A stretch of 64,000 nt of DNA from Thermoactinomyces vulgaris (GTDB lineage: Bacteria > Bacillota > Bacilli > Thermoactinomycetales > Thermoactinomycetaceae). Both the position numbers and the translations under genes were made by a program. This document shows, piece after piece, positions 33,865 through 42,467 of this stretch (the stretch's first letter is position 1; each line of letters opens with the position of its first letter). The notes beneath the pieces are model-generated. The model did not search any database. It had not been told where the DNA came from and was given only the letters and a program-made list of their open reading frames with translations. The stretch is from NCBI RefSeq assembly GCF_003688725.1, contig NZ_REFP01000008.1:124001-188000 (forward strand). Reading direction: 5' to 3'.

Positions 33865-34908
33865 TTACAAATCAATCCGCCGGCCTTCCCGGTGGCTTTG
33901 GATGACGGCTTCAATGATGCGGATGGTTTCACGGGCTTCTTCGGCGGTCACGGGCGGCCGGGAGCCGGTGCGGATGGCTTCGGCCAGCTTTTGATAATAC
34001 ATTTCATAGCAGCCGGCAAGAGAAGGAATGGTCGCCGAAATTTCCAATCCGTCCTTTTCGTAAACCGCTTTTAAATAGTGTTCCGGACGTTCTTTGCCCC
34101 ATTCGGGGGCATGGGGGGTCAGGCCGTTTTTCAATTGCTCTTCTTGCGGATCCATCCCGTATTTAATCAAAGTTCCCTGCCTTCCGTGTATTTCGTAACG
34201 GGGACCCGGCGATTTCACCAGACAGCCGGCTTCCAGCCGGACCCTCAAACCGGATTCATAGCCGAGAACCAGGTGAAAGGCGTCCGTGGTTTGCGCCTGC
34301 GGGCGTTGTTTGAACAACTCCGCGGACACGAATTGAGGCAACCCGAATAAGACCAATGCCTGATCGACCAAATGGGAACCCAAGTCATAGAGCAATCCGG
34401 AGCCGGGAAGATCCCATTCGCGCCACCGGTCTTTGACTTGCGGGCGGAACCGGTGAAAATGGGCATGATAAGTGTGAACCGTTCCGATCAATTCTTGACT
34501 CAGGCATTTTTGGACGGTCAAAAAATCGCTGTCAAAACGACGGTTTTGGTAGACGCTTAAGATGCGGTTTTGCTTTCGGGCGAGTTGAATCAGTTCATCG
34601 GCTTCTTCGGTGCGAATGACAAAAGGTTTTTCCACCACCACATGTTTGCCGGCCGCCAGCGCTTCTTTGGCATAGGGATAATGGGTTTCATTGGGGGATG
34701 TGATGATGACCAGTTCCAATTCGGGATCGTTGAGCATCTCCTCCAATGTTCCGGTAATTTCTGCTTCCGGGAGCGATTGTTTGACCACTTCGGGTTTGGA
34801 AGAAAGGACTTTGGTCAATTTCAGGGCCGGTACGGCCTGAATGACCGGCGCATGAAAAGTGGACCCGGAAAAACCAAAGCCGATCAGTCCCGTCTGAATG
34901 GGTTTCAT
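33865..34908 (-). CDS. Gfo/Idh/MocA family oxidoreductase
   Basis: 347 residues. Rossmann motif TGLIGFGFSGSTFHAPVI and the family motif AGKHVVVEKPFVIRTEEA with catalytic-region Lys. The C-terminal domain (DLGSHLVDQALVLFGLP) is typical of inositol/sugar dehydrogenase relatives. Uses NAD(P) on an unidentified polyol or sugar. ATG 34908 has AAAGGAAGTG upstream. It lies 22 bases after the amidase gene and likely shares its transcript. Confidence 0.88.
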   Translation of the reverse strand: MKPIQTGLIGFGFSGSTFHAPVIQAVPALKLTKVLSSKPEVVKQSLPEAEITGTLEEMLNDPELELVIITSPNETHYPYAKEALAAGKHVVVEKPFVIRTEEADELIQLARKQNRILSVYQNRRFDSDFLTVQKCLSQELIGTVHTYHAHFHRFRPQVKDRWREWDLPGSGLLYDLGSHLVDQALVLFGLPQFVSAELFKQRPQAQTTDAFHLVLGYESGLRVRLEAGCLVKSPGPRYEIHGRQGTLIKYGMDPQEEQLKNGLTPHAPEWGKERPEHYLKAVYEKDGLEISATIPSLAGCYEMYYQKLAEAIRTGSRPPVTAEEARETIRIIEAVIQSHREGRRIDL

Positions 34909-34930
34909 ATGAAAACACTTCCTTTGCTGC

Positions 34931-36343
34931 TTAAGAATCATAGTGTGTGGCCCGACGATAGCCTCGAAAACGGGTTTCCAGCTCCGTACCCAGCCGGAAC
35001 AAAGCATCTTCCTGTCCAGGGATGGTCACCAGCTGATAAGCAACTGGCAGGTGTTCTTCACTTTCCCCGATGGGAATGGTGAGGGAACACAGTCCGTATG
35101 TGTTGGCATACGTGATAAACTGCAGGTATTTAAAAATCGTTTTCCGGATGGAAAAGAGTTCGCGGTAAAGTTCACCATGCTTCAGGGCCGGGCTGTGATA
35201 AACAGGCAAAACCAAGATGCGTTGTTTTAGAAAATCATACACTTCCATTTTCGTTTTTTTCCACCGGATGAGCAAGTCTTTCCATTCCCGGGGGGAGGGT
35301 TTGAGAAATTCAGCGGCCAAAAGAGCCCAGGTCAAATAGTGGTGATAACGGGGCTTGAGGCCGGTTTTGGATTTGAGCCAATCCCAAAACACTTGTCCGA
35401 TATGGTCAAACTCGGTCTGCTGGAGAAAGGATCGGGCGCCGTCAAAAGTCATGATCCAAAACCACGTTTGTGTCGAGTCCGAAAAGTGAGGCGGGAGGGT
35501 CCGGTCGATGGGGAAATCTTGTTTTAAAAAGGAATGGATTTGGTCATACAGTTGCCTGGTTGTAGTGTTGACAGGAGTGAAAAAACAAAGATCAGGCACC
35601 GACAGGGTGTACTCGGAGAGATTTTGGCTTGGAGACGGTTTTCCGGCGATAATTTCATGGATCAATTGGGCATCGGCGACGGATTTGGAAAGGGCGCCGA
35701 TTCCCAGCATATTTTGCTGCAAGGGATGAGCCAGCTTTGGAAACAATCCTTCATCCGGCACTTGATTCATACCGGACTTGAAACCGATCACTCCATTGAA
35801 ATGGGCCGGAAACCGGATGGATCCCCCGATGTCGGCTCCGATGCCGACCGCAGCTCCGCCCGCGGCAATCAGTGCACCTTCCCCTCCGCTGGATCCCCCG
35901 CATGACCTGGACAAATTCCACGGGTTATTGGTGCGGCCATAAAGAAGATTATCGGTTTCTTGGCAGAAGCAGAGTGAAGGTGTGTTGGTTTTGGTAAGGA
36001 TAATGGCTCCCTCTTTTTTCAAACGCCGGACAACTTCGGCATCGCACGGCCGGGGAGCGGAAGCATGGTGGGGAAGGCCTCCTGAGGTGACCGTTCCTTT
36101 GACGAAAAAAGATTCTTTCATGCTGACCGGGACACCGGCCAACCGCCCTTTCAAACCTTGACTCTTGATTTCCCGGGCTTCTTTCAACGCGTCATCCCAC
36201 CGGGTTTCAACAACGGCATTCAAATGCGGATTGATTTTTTGAATGTGGTGATAATAAGTTCGCAAAACCTCTTCCACATCCCAGGTTCCCTTTTTTAATT
36301 CCCTGGACAAGATCGTTGCATCCATGTTCAGGATTTCTTTCAT
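34931..36343 (-). CDS. Amidase signature family hydrolase
   Basis: 470 residues. The Ser-cisSer-Lys triad is complete: Lys in GVPVSMKESFFVKG, and serines in SRSCGGSSGGEGALIAAGGAAVG; the nucleophile lies in GADIGGSIRFP. Similar to fatty acid amide hydrolase-like amidases rather than to GatA, as no gatB/gatC neighbours exist. Substrate unknown. RBS GGGGGAAT... upstream of ATG 36343. Confidence 0.88.
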   Translation of the reverse strand: MKEILNMDATILSRELKKGTWDVEEVLRTYYHHIQKINPHLNAVVETRWDDALKEAREIKSQGLKGRLAGVPVSMKESFFVKGTVTSGGLPHHASAPRPCDAEVVRRLKKEGAIILTKTNTPSLCFCQETDNLLYGRTNNPWNLSRSCGGSSGGEGALIAAGGAAVGIGADIGGSIRFPAHFNGVIGFKSGMNQVPDEGLFPKLAHPLQQNMLGIGALSKSVADAQLIHEIIAGKPSPSQNLSEYTLSVPDLCFFTPVNTTTRQLYDQIHSFLKQDFPIDRTLPPHFSDSTQTWFWIMTFDGARSFLQQTEFDHIGQVFWDWLKSKTGLKPRYHHYLTWALLAAEFLKPSPREWKDLLIRWKKTKMEVYDFLKQRILVLPVYHSPALKHGELYRELFSIRKTIFKYLQFITYANTYGLCSLTIPIGESEEHLPVAYQLVTIPGQEDALFRLGTELETRFRGYRRATHYDS

Positions 36344-36549
36344 TGAATTCCCCCTGTATGGAGTCAGAGTATTCTGTTATTATTATATCATTGTTGCTCA
36401 CAGGGAGGGTGTGGGCGCATGGAAGAAAACGGAAAATATTTCGGGGATTCTTGGAAAGATTAGCAGGGAAAAAAGGTTTATTGGTCGAATATTATAGAGA
36501 TTGAAAATGCAGTTATGGTACCTTTGCATGATGAACAGGAGGAAGATCA

Positions 36550-37536
36550 TTGGGTCACCGTGTTTTTGTTACAAGTTTGATCAACCAACATTATTTATCC
36601 AAATTAAAAGAGCATATGGAAGTGGAACTGAATCCGATGAACCGGCAATTGACACAGTCGGAAATCATGCAATTCGCCAAGGATAAAGATGCCCTTTTAT
36701 GTACGGTGTCCGATGAAATTAATTCAGAGGTGATGGATGCTTGCCCCCGGTTAAAAATCATCAGCAACTATGGGGTTGGATACAACAATATTGATTTGGA
36801 AGCTGCGACATCGTCCGGGGTCATCGTGACGAACACGCCGGGTGTGTTGACCGATGCAACCGCGGATTTGACGTGGGCACTGTTGCTTGATGTGGCCCGC
36901 CGTGTGTCGGAAGGAGACCGGTTGGTCCGGTTCGGGGAATGGAAGGGATGGGAACCCGGGTTTTTGCTGGGGACGGAGGTGACCGGAAAAACCCTGGGAA
37001 TCATCGGTATGGGGCGAATCGGCCAAGCCGTGGCATATCGGGCGCGGGCTTTTCATATGAATGTGATCTATCACTCGCGCACACGCTTGTCTTCTGAAGA
37101 AGAGCAGAAGCTGGGGGTCCGGTGGAGTTCATTTTTTGATCTGCTGGAAGAAGCCGATTTCGTTTCGCTGCACGCCCCTTACACTCCGGAGACGCACCGC
37201 TTGATCGGGCGACAGGCGCTGAAAAAAATGAAAAAAAGTGCGTATCTCATTAATACCGCACGAGGTTCTCTGGTGGATGAACGGGCATTGGCCGAAGCGT
37301 TGCGGAATCAAGAAATTGCCGGAGCGGCGCTGGATGTTTACGAAAGGGAACCGGAAGTTCCGGCAGAGCTCAAAGAAATGGAAAACGTTGTGCTGGCTCC
37401 CCATATGGGAAGTGCCACCGTCGAAACGAGAGAAGCGATGGCCCGCTTGGCCGTGGAAAACTTGATCTGCTTCTTTAAAGGGAAGCGTCCGCCGCATGTT
37501 GTCAACACCCGGGTCTGGGAAGAGCTTTACGGGTAA
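36550..37536 (+). CDS. D-2-hydroxyacid dehydrogenase (glyoxylate/hydroxypyruvate reductase type)
   Basis: 328 residues. NAD(P) motif LGIIGMGRIGQAVAYRARAF; catalytic Arg in NTARGSLVDERAL, Glu in YEREPEVP and His in VLAPHMGSAT. The ISNYGVGYNNIDLEAA segment is that of glyoxylate/hydroxypyruvate/gluconate reductases (GyaR/GhrB-like). TTG start at 36550 follows AGGAGG with 7-base spacing. Confidence 0.88.
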   Translation: MGHRVFVTSLINQHYLSKLKEHMEVELNPMNRQLTQSEIMQFAKDKDALLCTVSDEINSEVMDACPRLKIISNYGVGYNNIDLEAATSSGVIVTNTPGVLTDATADLTWALLLDVARRVSEGDRLVRFGEWKGWEPGFLLGTEVTGKTLGIIGMGRIGQAVAYRARAFHMNVIYHSRTRLSSEEEQKLGVRWSSFFDLLEEADFVSLHAPYTPETHRLIGRQALKKMKKSAYLINTARGSLVDERALAEALRNQEIAGAALDVYEREPEVPAELKEMENVVLAPHMGSATVETREAMARLAVENLICFFKGKRPPHVVNTRVWEELYG

Positions 37537-37827
37537 TTTTGACAAGGTGGTGGCTAAAAGAAAAAAGTTTGGTTCTTTACTTGGAGGAAGAAATAAAATG
37601 TGTTAATATATTCCTCAGTTTAATTTCGTGGTTTGATTCTTGGCTTCGGCCAATCAAGTTCAGCGTTGAATCGCAAGGTGAAATCGCTTACAACCACCGT
37701 TTGACGGGATTGAAACTTCATAAAATGCTTGTGAATAAGAGAATGGGATCAGAAGACTGGCGGTGGATCGCCGGGGAACACAAGCGATGAGAAGAGCTTG
37801 TGTTGTATTAAAGGAGGATGAGTTAGC
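37537..37827. other. Intergenic region with one CRISPR-repeat-like unit
   Basis: About 290 bases between the dehydrogenase and greA. It should hold the greA promoter. At 37687-37716 a 30-base stretch ends in GGGATTGAAAC, the common 3' end (8-base crRNA handle ATTGAAAC) of Cas6-type CRISPR repeats. Only one copy is seen, so this is not an array. No ORF here is convincing. Confidence 0.35.
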
Positions 37828-38304
37828 ATGTCGCAAAATAAAGAAGTTTATTTGACAGAAGAAGGGCTCGAAAAGGTAAAAGAAGAGCTGGAATATTTAA
37901 GAACGGAAAAGCGCCAACAAGTCGCCCAACGGTTAAAAGAAGCCATTGCCCAAGGGGACCTGAGCGAAAACTCCGAATATGACGCAGCCAAAGAAGAACA
38001 AGCTTTTGTGGAGTCCCGTATCATTACGCTTGAAAACATGATCCGCAACGCAAAAATCATTGATGCGGCCAATCAGGATAAAAACGTGGTGAACGTGGGA
38101 AGCAAAGTGACGATTGAAGAACAGCCGGACGGGGATCGCGAGACCTATACGATTGTGGGAAGCGCCGAATCCGACCCTGCTTCTTTCAAAATTTCCAATG
38201 AATCCCCGATCGGGAAAGAGTTGATCGGCAAAAAAGTGGGCGAAATCGTCAATGTTTCCACTCCGTCCGGAACCATTCAGTTTAAAATCATTGAAATTGA
38301 ATAA
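37828..38304 (+). CDS. greA: Transcription elongation factor GreA
   Basis: 158 residues, full length. The N-terminal antiparallel coiled coil (LTEEGLEKVKEELEYLRTEK to AIAQGDLSENSEYDAAKEEQ) carries the acidic tip DLSENSEYDAAK, and the C-terminal FKBP-like domain contains SNESPIGKELIGKKVGE. GreA rescues backtracked RNA polymerase by stimulating transcript cleavage. RBS AAAGGAGGATG. A strong terminator follows. Confidence 0.96.
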   Translation: MSQNKEVYLTEEGLEKVKEELEYLRTEKRQQVAQRLKEAIAQGDLSENSEYDAAKEEQAFVESRIITLENMIRNAKIIDAANQDKNVVNVGSKVTIEEQPDGDRETYTIVGSAESDPASFKISNESPIGKELIGKKVGEIVNVSTPSGTIQFKIIEIE

Positions 38305-38320
38305 GAGGATTCTTAACATA

Positions 38321-38360
38321 AATAACAGGGAAGCGGCCGGTGCCGCTTCCCTGTTATTTA
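38321..38360. terminator. Bidirectional terminator greA / truncated haemoglobin
   Basis: A 17-bp perfect stem AATAACAGGGAAGCGGC / GCCGCTTCCCTGTTATT; the haemoglobin stop codon lies within the right arm. Confidence 0.88.
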
Positions 38361-38728
38361 TTAATGATATGTGGCTTTACACTGCGCAGAAATGCCTCGA
38401 TTTTGGCGATATCACCCAGACCCACATTGTATTTCCTCAGCGAACTGTTTAAATGTTTGATGGCGATTTCATATTCTTCCGAGGTGATGTTCAAACCGGT
38501 ATGGGCTTCTCTCAGGGTTGCTTTGTCGTAGAGCGGGGTCCCGCTTATGGCATAGCTCATGAAGTTGGTGATTTGTTTCTGCCGCAATTGTTCGATGTTG
38601 ACACCGATAAAATGATGGTTGACCCGGTCATCCTGCATCATCCGGTTGAAAAATTCCGCAATCACTGCTGCAATGGCCTGTTCTCCGCCCAGGCGTTCAT
38701 AGAGAGTGCTTTTGGTACTTCTTAACAT
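38354..38728 (-). CDS. Group I truncated haemoglobin
   Basis: 124 residues. The tHb N-terminal motif TLYERLGGEQAIAAVIAEFF, a B/C region with FFNRMMQDDRVNHHF, and the proximal His region of REAHTGLNITSEEYE are present. Such 2-over-2 globins bind O2 or NO; candidate roles are NO detoxification or sensing. ATG 38728 follows GGAGGATG. Single gene. Confidence 0.88.
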   Translation of the reverse strand: MLRSTKSTLYERLGGEQAIAAVIAEFFNRMMQDDRVNHHFIGVNIEQLRQKQITNFMSYAISGTPLYDKATLREAHTGLNITSEEYEIAIKHLNSSLRKYNVGLGDIAKIEAFLRSVKPHIINK

Positions 38729-38764
38729 AAAACATCCTCCGTTCGTAGGGGAGAAAAGTAAAAA

Positions 38765-38905
38765 TTAACAAAAAATTTCATCGAATATATTTCCAGTGAA
38801 GCAATCCGTGCGATTAAACAAGATACATATAGGAAAAAATGGAATATATTTGCCGATTGGTTTCATAAGAAAAGTTTATTCGATTTTGAATGGGAGTGCA
38901 AATAA
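38765..38905 (+). pseudogene. Possible integrase N-terminal remnant without start codon
   Basis: An open stretch of 46 codons with no usable start, between stops. It reads FIEYISSEAIRAIKQDTYRK, then KWNIFADWFHKKSLF, and ends WECK. The spacing of F, Y, T-Y, F-W and K resembles the SAM-like N-terminal domain of tyrosine recombinases. The stretch is AT-rich, unlike its neighbours. It may be a decayed fragment, but chance cannot be ruled out for so short a match. Confidence 0.2.
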
Positions 38906-38914
38906 AAATAAAAA

Positions 38915-38950
38915 TCTAAAAAAGCCCCATGAAAATGCATGGGGCTTTCT
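38915..38950 (-). terminator. Terminator of the small minus-strand gene
   Basis: AAAGCCCCAT / ATGGGGCTTT stem; on the minus strand it is followed by a long T-rich tract. Confidence 0.85.
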
Positions 38951-38962
38951 GAGCGGACCCGG

Positions 38963-39139
38963 TTACTTGGTGCGTTCGACATCCTCTGGTCCGGATTGGC
39001 TGTACATTTCCTGGATGGCACTCATGACTTTCCGGGTGGATTCATCCTCAAAAAACTCGGATGCAAATTCGGTTTGTTCCTGATCGCGCCGGGCTTTTGG
39101 TTTTTTCATTTTGTCTTGTTTCATTGGTTCTTCTTTCAT
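38963..39139 (-). CDS. Small hypothetical hydrophilic protein, 58 aa
   Basis: ATG at 39139 has a strong GGAGGTG site 5 bases upstream. The product starts MKEEPMKQDKMKKPKARRDQ, followed by EQTEFASEFFEDESTRKVMS, and ends in VERTK. It is highly charged with one helix. The TEFASE string recalls SASP protease sites, but the rest does not fit a SASP. It is followed by a strong terminator, which supports it as a real transcription unit. Function unknown. Confidence 0.65.
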   Translation of the reverse strand: MKEEPMKQDKMKKPKARRDQEQTEFASEFFEDESTRKVMSAIQEMYSQSGPEDVERTK

Positions 39140-39301
39140 TTGCTCACCTCCATATGGTAACAGATAATCTTAACCTGTCATTTTCAACGGATTTTATTCG
39201 GGAACCTGATTTCAACTGATGGAATTGCAGGAAACAGGAGATTGCATTATTATTGTTAAAAGATTATGTTTGAATTTTTTTATTAAGGAGAGAGGACGCG
39301 C

Positions 39302-39667
39302 GTGGAATCATTTCAGGAAGGATTCACATCATTTATCACGGGATTTTCGATCATATTGTTGATCGCAGTAGTGATTTGGATGATTGGGCTCGTTGTTTTG
39401 TTGTTTCGTGAGTTATTTTCACCGACCCGGTTGGATCTGCGTGATTATCTGTATAAAGTGTTGCGTATGCTGATTGTGAGCGTGGAGTGCACCATCTATG
39501 GCACTGTGGTCATCGCGCCCATCATGATGTATGTGACAGAAGAATATTTGCGGTACGGGATGATTACGGTCGCCGCTGTCATTTTGACCGTCATCAGTTT
39601 ATATATCCGCAGCCAGACCGGAGGATGGGGCCGGTCCGGGATGTTCCGGATCCGCCGGCATAAATAA
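39302..39667 (+). CDS. Small membrane protein, 121 aa
   Basis: Three hydrophobic segments (about 12-37, 52-76 and 80-100) with a basic C-terminal tail RSGMFRIRRHK. GTG start at 39302 is preceded by AAGGAGAGAGG. No family recognised. It has its own terminator and so is transcribed separately from rel. Confidence 0.65.
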   Translation: MESFQEGFTSFITGFSIILLIAVVIWMIGLVVLLFRELFSPTRLDLRDYLYKVLRMLIVSVECTIYGTVVIAPIMMYVTEEYLRYGMITVAAVILTVISLYIRSQTGGWGRSGMFRIRRHK

Positions 39668-39698
39668 ACCGATTGGGATCACCGATCGGTTTATTTCC
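39662..39698. terminator. Intrinsic terminator
   Basis: AAATAAACCGATTGG / CCGATCGGTTTATTT stem with T-rich end, upstream of rel. Confidence 0.75.
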
Positions 39699-39780
39699 TA
39701 TATCTGCATTTCCCTTTACTTTCAAAGACCATTGAGTGATAATAGAAGGAAAACTTATTTTTTGTACGGATGTGAGAGGA

Positions 39781-41934
39781 ATGCCGATCGATGCATTAGT
39801 CGACATTGCAGAATCGTATTTATCGAAAGAAGATGTGATGTGCCTGAAGGCGGCTTATGAATTTGCCGCCAAAGCGCATGAGAGACAAACCCGGAAATCC
39901 GGAGAGCCTTATATTCATCATCCGGTGGAAGTGGCCATCATTTTGGCGGAACTGAAGATGGATTTAACGACACTGATCGCCGCCCTGCTGCATGATGTGG
40001 TGGAAGACACCAGTGTCACCTTGGAAGAAGTGGAAGAAAAATTCGGGCCTGCTGTCGGGAAACTGGTGGATGGTCTGACCAAGTTGCGCAAACGCATGAA
40101 ATTCAAGTCGAATCAGGAGCATCAAGCTGAAAACCACCGGAAAATGTTTGTGGCCATGGCCAAAGACATTCGCGTGATTTTGATCAAGTTGGCAGACCGT
40201 CTCCATAACATGAGAACGTTAAAATACATGCCCGAAAAGAAACAAAGGGAAAAGTCCAGGGAAACGCTGGAAATTTACGCCCCGCTTGCTCACCGGCTCG
40301 GGATTTCCAAGATCAAATGGGAATTGGAGGACACCGCTCTCCGTTATTTGAACCCGCAACAATATTACCGGATCGTGCATCTGATGAAGAAAAAAAGGGC
40401 GGAACGCGAACAATATCTGGATGAAATCATTTCGACGTTGTCCGAACGCCTGGAAGGTTCGGATGTCCCGGTGCTGGATATTTCCGGGCGCCCGAAGCAT
40501 ATATACAGCATTTATCGCAAGATGGTGACGCAAAACAAAGAATTCAATGAGATATATGATTTGATGGCGGTGCGGGTCATCGTCAACACGGTTCGGGATT
40601 GTTACACGGTGTTGGGAATCATTCATACGATTTGGAAGCCGATGCCCGGCCGTTTCAAAGATTACATTGCCATGCCGAAAGCCAATATGTATCAATCGTT
40701 GCACACGACGGTGATTGGTCCCAAAGGAGAGCCGATCGAGGTGCAAATCCGCACCATGAAAATGCATCGGACGGCTGAATACGGGATTGCGGCCCATTGG
40801 GCTTATAAAGAGGGAAGCACCATTGAGAACAGCAAGTTTGAAGAAAAGCTCAAATGGTTCCGTGAAATGATGGAGCTTCAGCAAGAAACGAAAGATGCGC
40901 TGGAGTTTGTGGAAAGCCTGAAGGTGGATTGGTTTTCGGATTCGGTCTTTGTGTTTACCCCCAAAGGGGATGTGATTGAGTTGCCGCAAGGCTCGGTTCC
41001 GCTCGATTTTGCCTACCGGATTCATACGGATATCGGCAATATGTGCATCGGGGCAAAGGTGAACGGAAAGATTGTCCCCTTGGATTATCAGCTTCACACG
41101 GGAGACATTGTCGAGATCCTTACTTCCAAGCACAGTTACGGCCCCAGCCAGGATTGGCTCAAAATCGTCAAATCCTCCAATGCACGCAATAAAATCCGCA
41201 GCTGGTTCAAAAAGCAAAGACGGGAAGAGAGCATTGCCAAAGGCCGCGAGATGGTGGAAGCGCTGCTGAAAAAACATGATTTTAAAGTGAGCGAAGTATT
41301 AACCAATGAACGCATTCAAGAAGTGACCCGGAAATTTAATTTTCAGGATCCGGATGACTTGTTTGCGGCCGTCGGATACGGGGGGATCACCACCGCACAG
41401 GTTGTGAACCGGTTAACAGACGGTCTCAAAGAGGAAGAACAACCGGTTATTCTGCCGGACGTGAAAACGATGCGTCACCGAAACCATAAGGCGGATCAGG
41501 GAGTCCGGGTCAAGGGTGTCGACAATCTGCTTATTCGCTTGTCCCGATGTTGCAATCCCGTTCCCGGGGACGATATTGCCGGATATGTGACACAAGGGCG
41601 CGGGGTCACGGTCCACCGGGCCGATTGCCCCAACCTGAATAATGTCCCGAAAGAGCGTAGAATCGAAGTGGAATGGGACAGCCAAACTTCCCAACATTAT
41701 CAGGTCGACATCGAGGTCTCCGGATTTGACCGGCAAGGATTGTTGAATGAAGTGCTCCAGGTCATCAGCGACACCCAGACCAGTTTGTCGGCCGTCAGTG
41801 CCAAGGGGGACCGGCGCGGCATCGCTTCCATCCACATCCGGGTGGGAATCCAAAACATCAATCACTTGAAATCCGTGGTGGAACGGGTCAAAGGAGTTCG
41901 CGACATTTACAGCGTTCGTCGGATTATTCAATGA
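39781..41934 (+). CDS. relA: Bifunctional (p)ppGpp synthetase/hydrolase Rel
   Basis: 717 residues, the normal long-RSH length. The HD hydrolase domain is intact (RKSGEPYIHHPVEVA, ALLHDVVEDTSVT, LADRLHNMRTL); the synthetase domain holds RVIVNTVRDCYTVLG and KANMYQSLHTTVIGPKGEP; then TGS (DVIELPQGSVPLDFAYRIH), a Cys-rich zinc-finger region (RLSRCCNPVPGDDIAGY) and a C-terminal ACT/RRM domain. It controls the stringent response. ATG 39781 is chosen, although GAGAGGA lies very near; dtd follows 21 bases downstream, as in Bacillus. Confidence 0.95.
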   Translation: MPIDALVDIAESYLSKEDVMCLKAAYEFAAKAHERQTRKSGEPYIHHPVEVAIILAELKMDLTTLIAALLHDVVEDTSVTLEEVEEKFGPAVGKLVDGLTKLRKRMKFKSNQEHQAENHRKMFVAMAKDIRVILIKLADRLHNMRTLKYMPEKKQREKSRETLEIYAPLAHRLGISKIKWELEDTALRYLNPQQYYRIVHLMKKKRAEREQYLDEIISTLSERLEGSDVPVLDISGRPKHIYSIYRKMVTQNKEFNEIYDLMAVRVIVNTVRDCYTVLGIIHTIWKPMPGRFKDYIAMPKANMYQSLHTTVIGPKGEPIEVQIRTMKMHRTAEYGIAAHWAYKEGSTIENSKFEEKLKWFREMMELQQETKDALEFVESLKVDWFSDSVFVFTPKGDVIELPQGSVPLDFAYRIHTDIGNMCIGAKVNGKIVPLDYQLHTGDIVEILTSKHSYGPSQDWLKIVKSSNARNKIRSWFKKQRREESIAKGREMVEALLKKHDFKVSEVLTNERIQEVTRKFNFQDPDDLFAAVGYGGITTAQVVNRLTDGLKEEEQPVILPDVKTMRHRNHKADQGVRVKGVDNLLIRLSRCCNPVPGDDIAGYVTQGRGVTVHRADCPNLNNVPKERRIEVEWDSQTSQHYQVDIEVSGFDRQGLLNEVLQVISDTQTSLSAVSAKGDRRGIASIHIRVGIQNINHLKSVVERVKGVRDIYSVRRIIQ

Positions 41935-41955
41935 AAGCAAAGGACGGTGTCAGGC

Positions 41956-42405
41956 ATGAAGGTGGTTTTGCAGCGGGTGAAAAATGCCAGTGTGACCGTG
42001 GATGGAGAGGTGACGGGAGCCATTGATCACGGGCTCCTGCTCCTTGTCGGCTTTAAAGAAGGGGATACGGAAGAGGATTTGCGCTATTTGGCCGACAAGG
42101 CGGTCCATCTCCGGATTTTTGAGGACGAGAGCGGGAAAATGAATCACTCATTGCTGGATGTGAAGGGTGCTATCCTTTCGGTATCCCAGTTTACATTGTA
42201 CGGGGACTGCCGGAAGGGCCGGCGCCCCAATTTCATGCGCTCGGCCAAACCGGAAGTGGCAGAACCGTTGTACCGGCGCTTTAATGAAATTTTGAGAAGT
42301 TACGGGGTGCCGGTCGAAACCGGCGTTTTTGGCGCGATGATGGAAGTTTCTTTCACCAACGACGGGCCGGTCACTTTTATTTTGGAGAGCAAAGAAGCAT
42401 CCTAA
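41956..42405 (+). CDS. dtd: D-aminoacyl-tRNA deacylase
   Basis: 149 residues. Both signature motifs are present: [20 protein letters not shown] and the cross-subunit Gly-cisPro motif in [13 protein letters not shown]. The homodimer hydrolyses D-amino acids (and Gly mischarged on tRNA-Ala) from tRNA. ATG 41956 is preceded by AAAGGACGG. It is in the conserved rel-dtd pair and probably co-transcribed with rel. Confidence 0.95.
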   Translation: MKVVLQRVKNASVTVDGEVTGAIDHGLLLLVGFKEGDTEEDLRYLADKAVHLRIFEDESGKMNHSLLDVKGAILSVSQFTLYGDCRKGRRPNFMRSAKPEVAEPLYRRFNEILRSYGVPVETGVFGAMMEVSFTNDGPVTFILESKEAS

Positions 42406-42417
42406 AAGAGACAGATA

Positions 42418-42426
42418 TGTTATAAT
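42418..42426 (+). promoter_or_regulatory. Extended -10 promoter of tkt
   Basis: TGTTATAAT (TGn plus consensus TATAAT) just after dtd; no good -35 is visible at 17 bp, which suits an extended -10 promoter. Confidence 0.5.
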
Positions 42427-42467
42427 ACCCGCTGAGTAATCAGTCAGATGAAAAAGGAGGATACATA

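Noticed and set aside
36419-36463. 14-codon ORF with good AGGGAGG site before the 2-hydroxyacid dehydrogenase
   Set aside because: It might be a leader peptide, but no attenuator hairpin or codon bias follows, so it could be chance.
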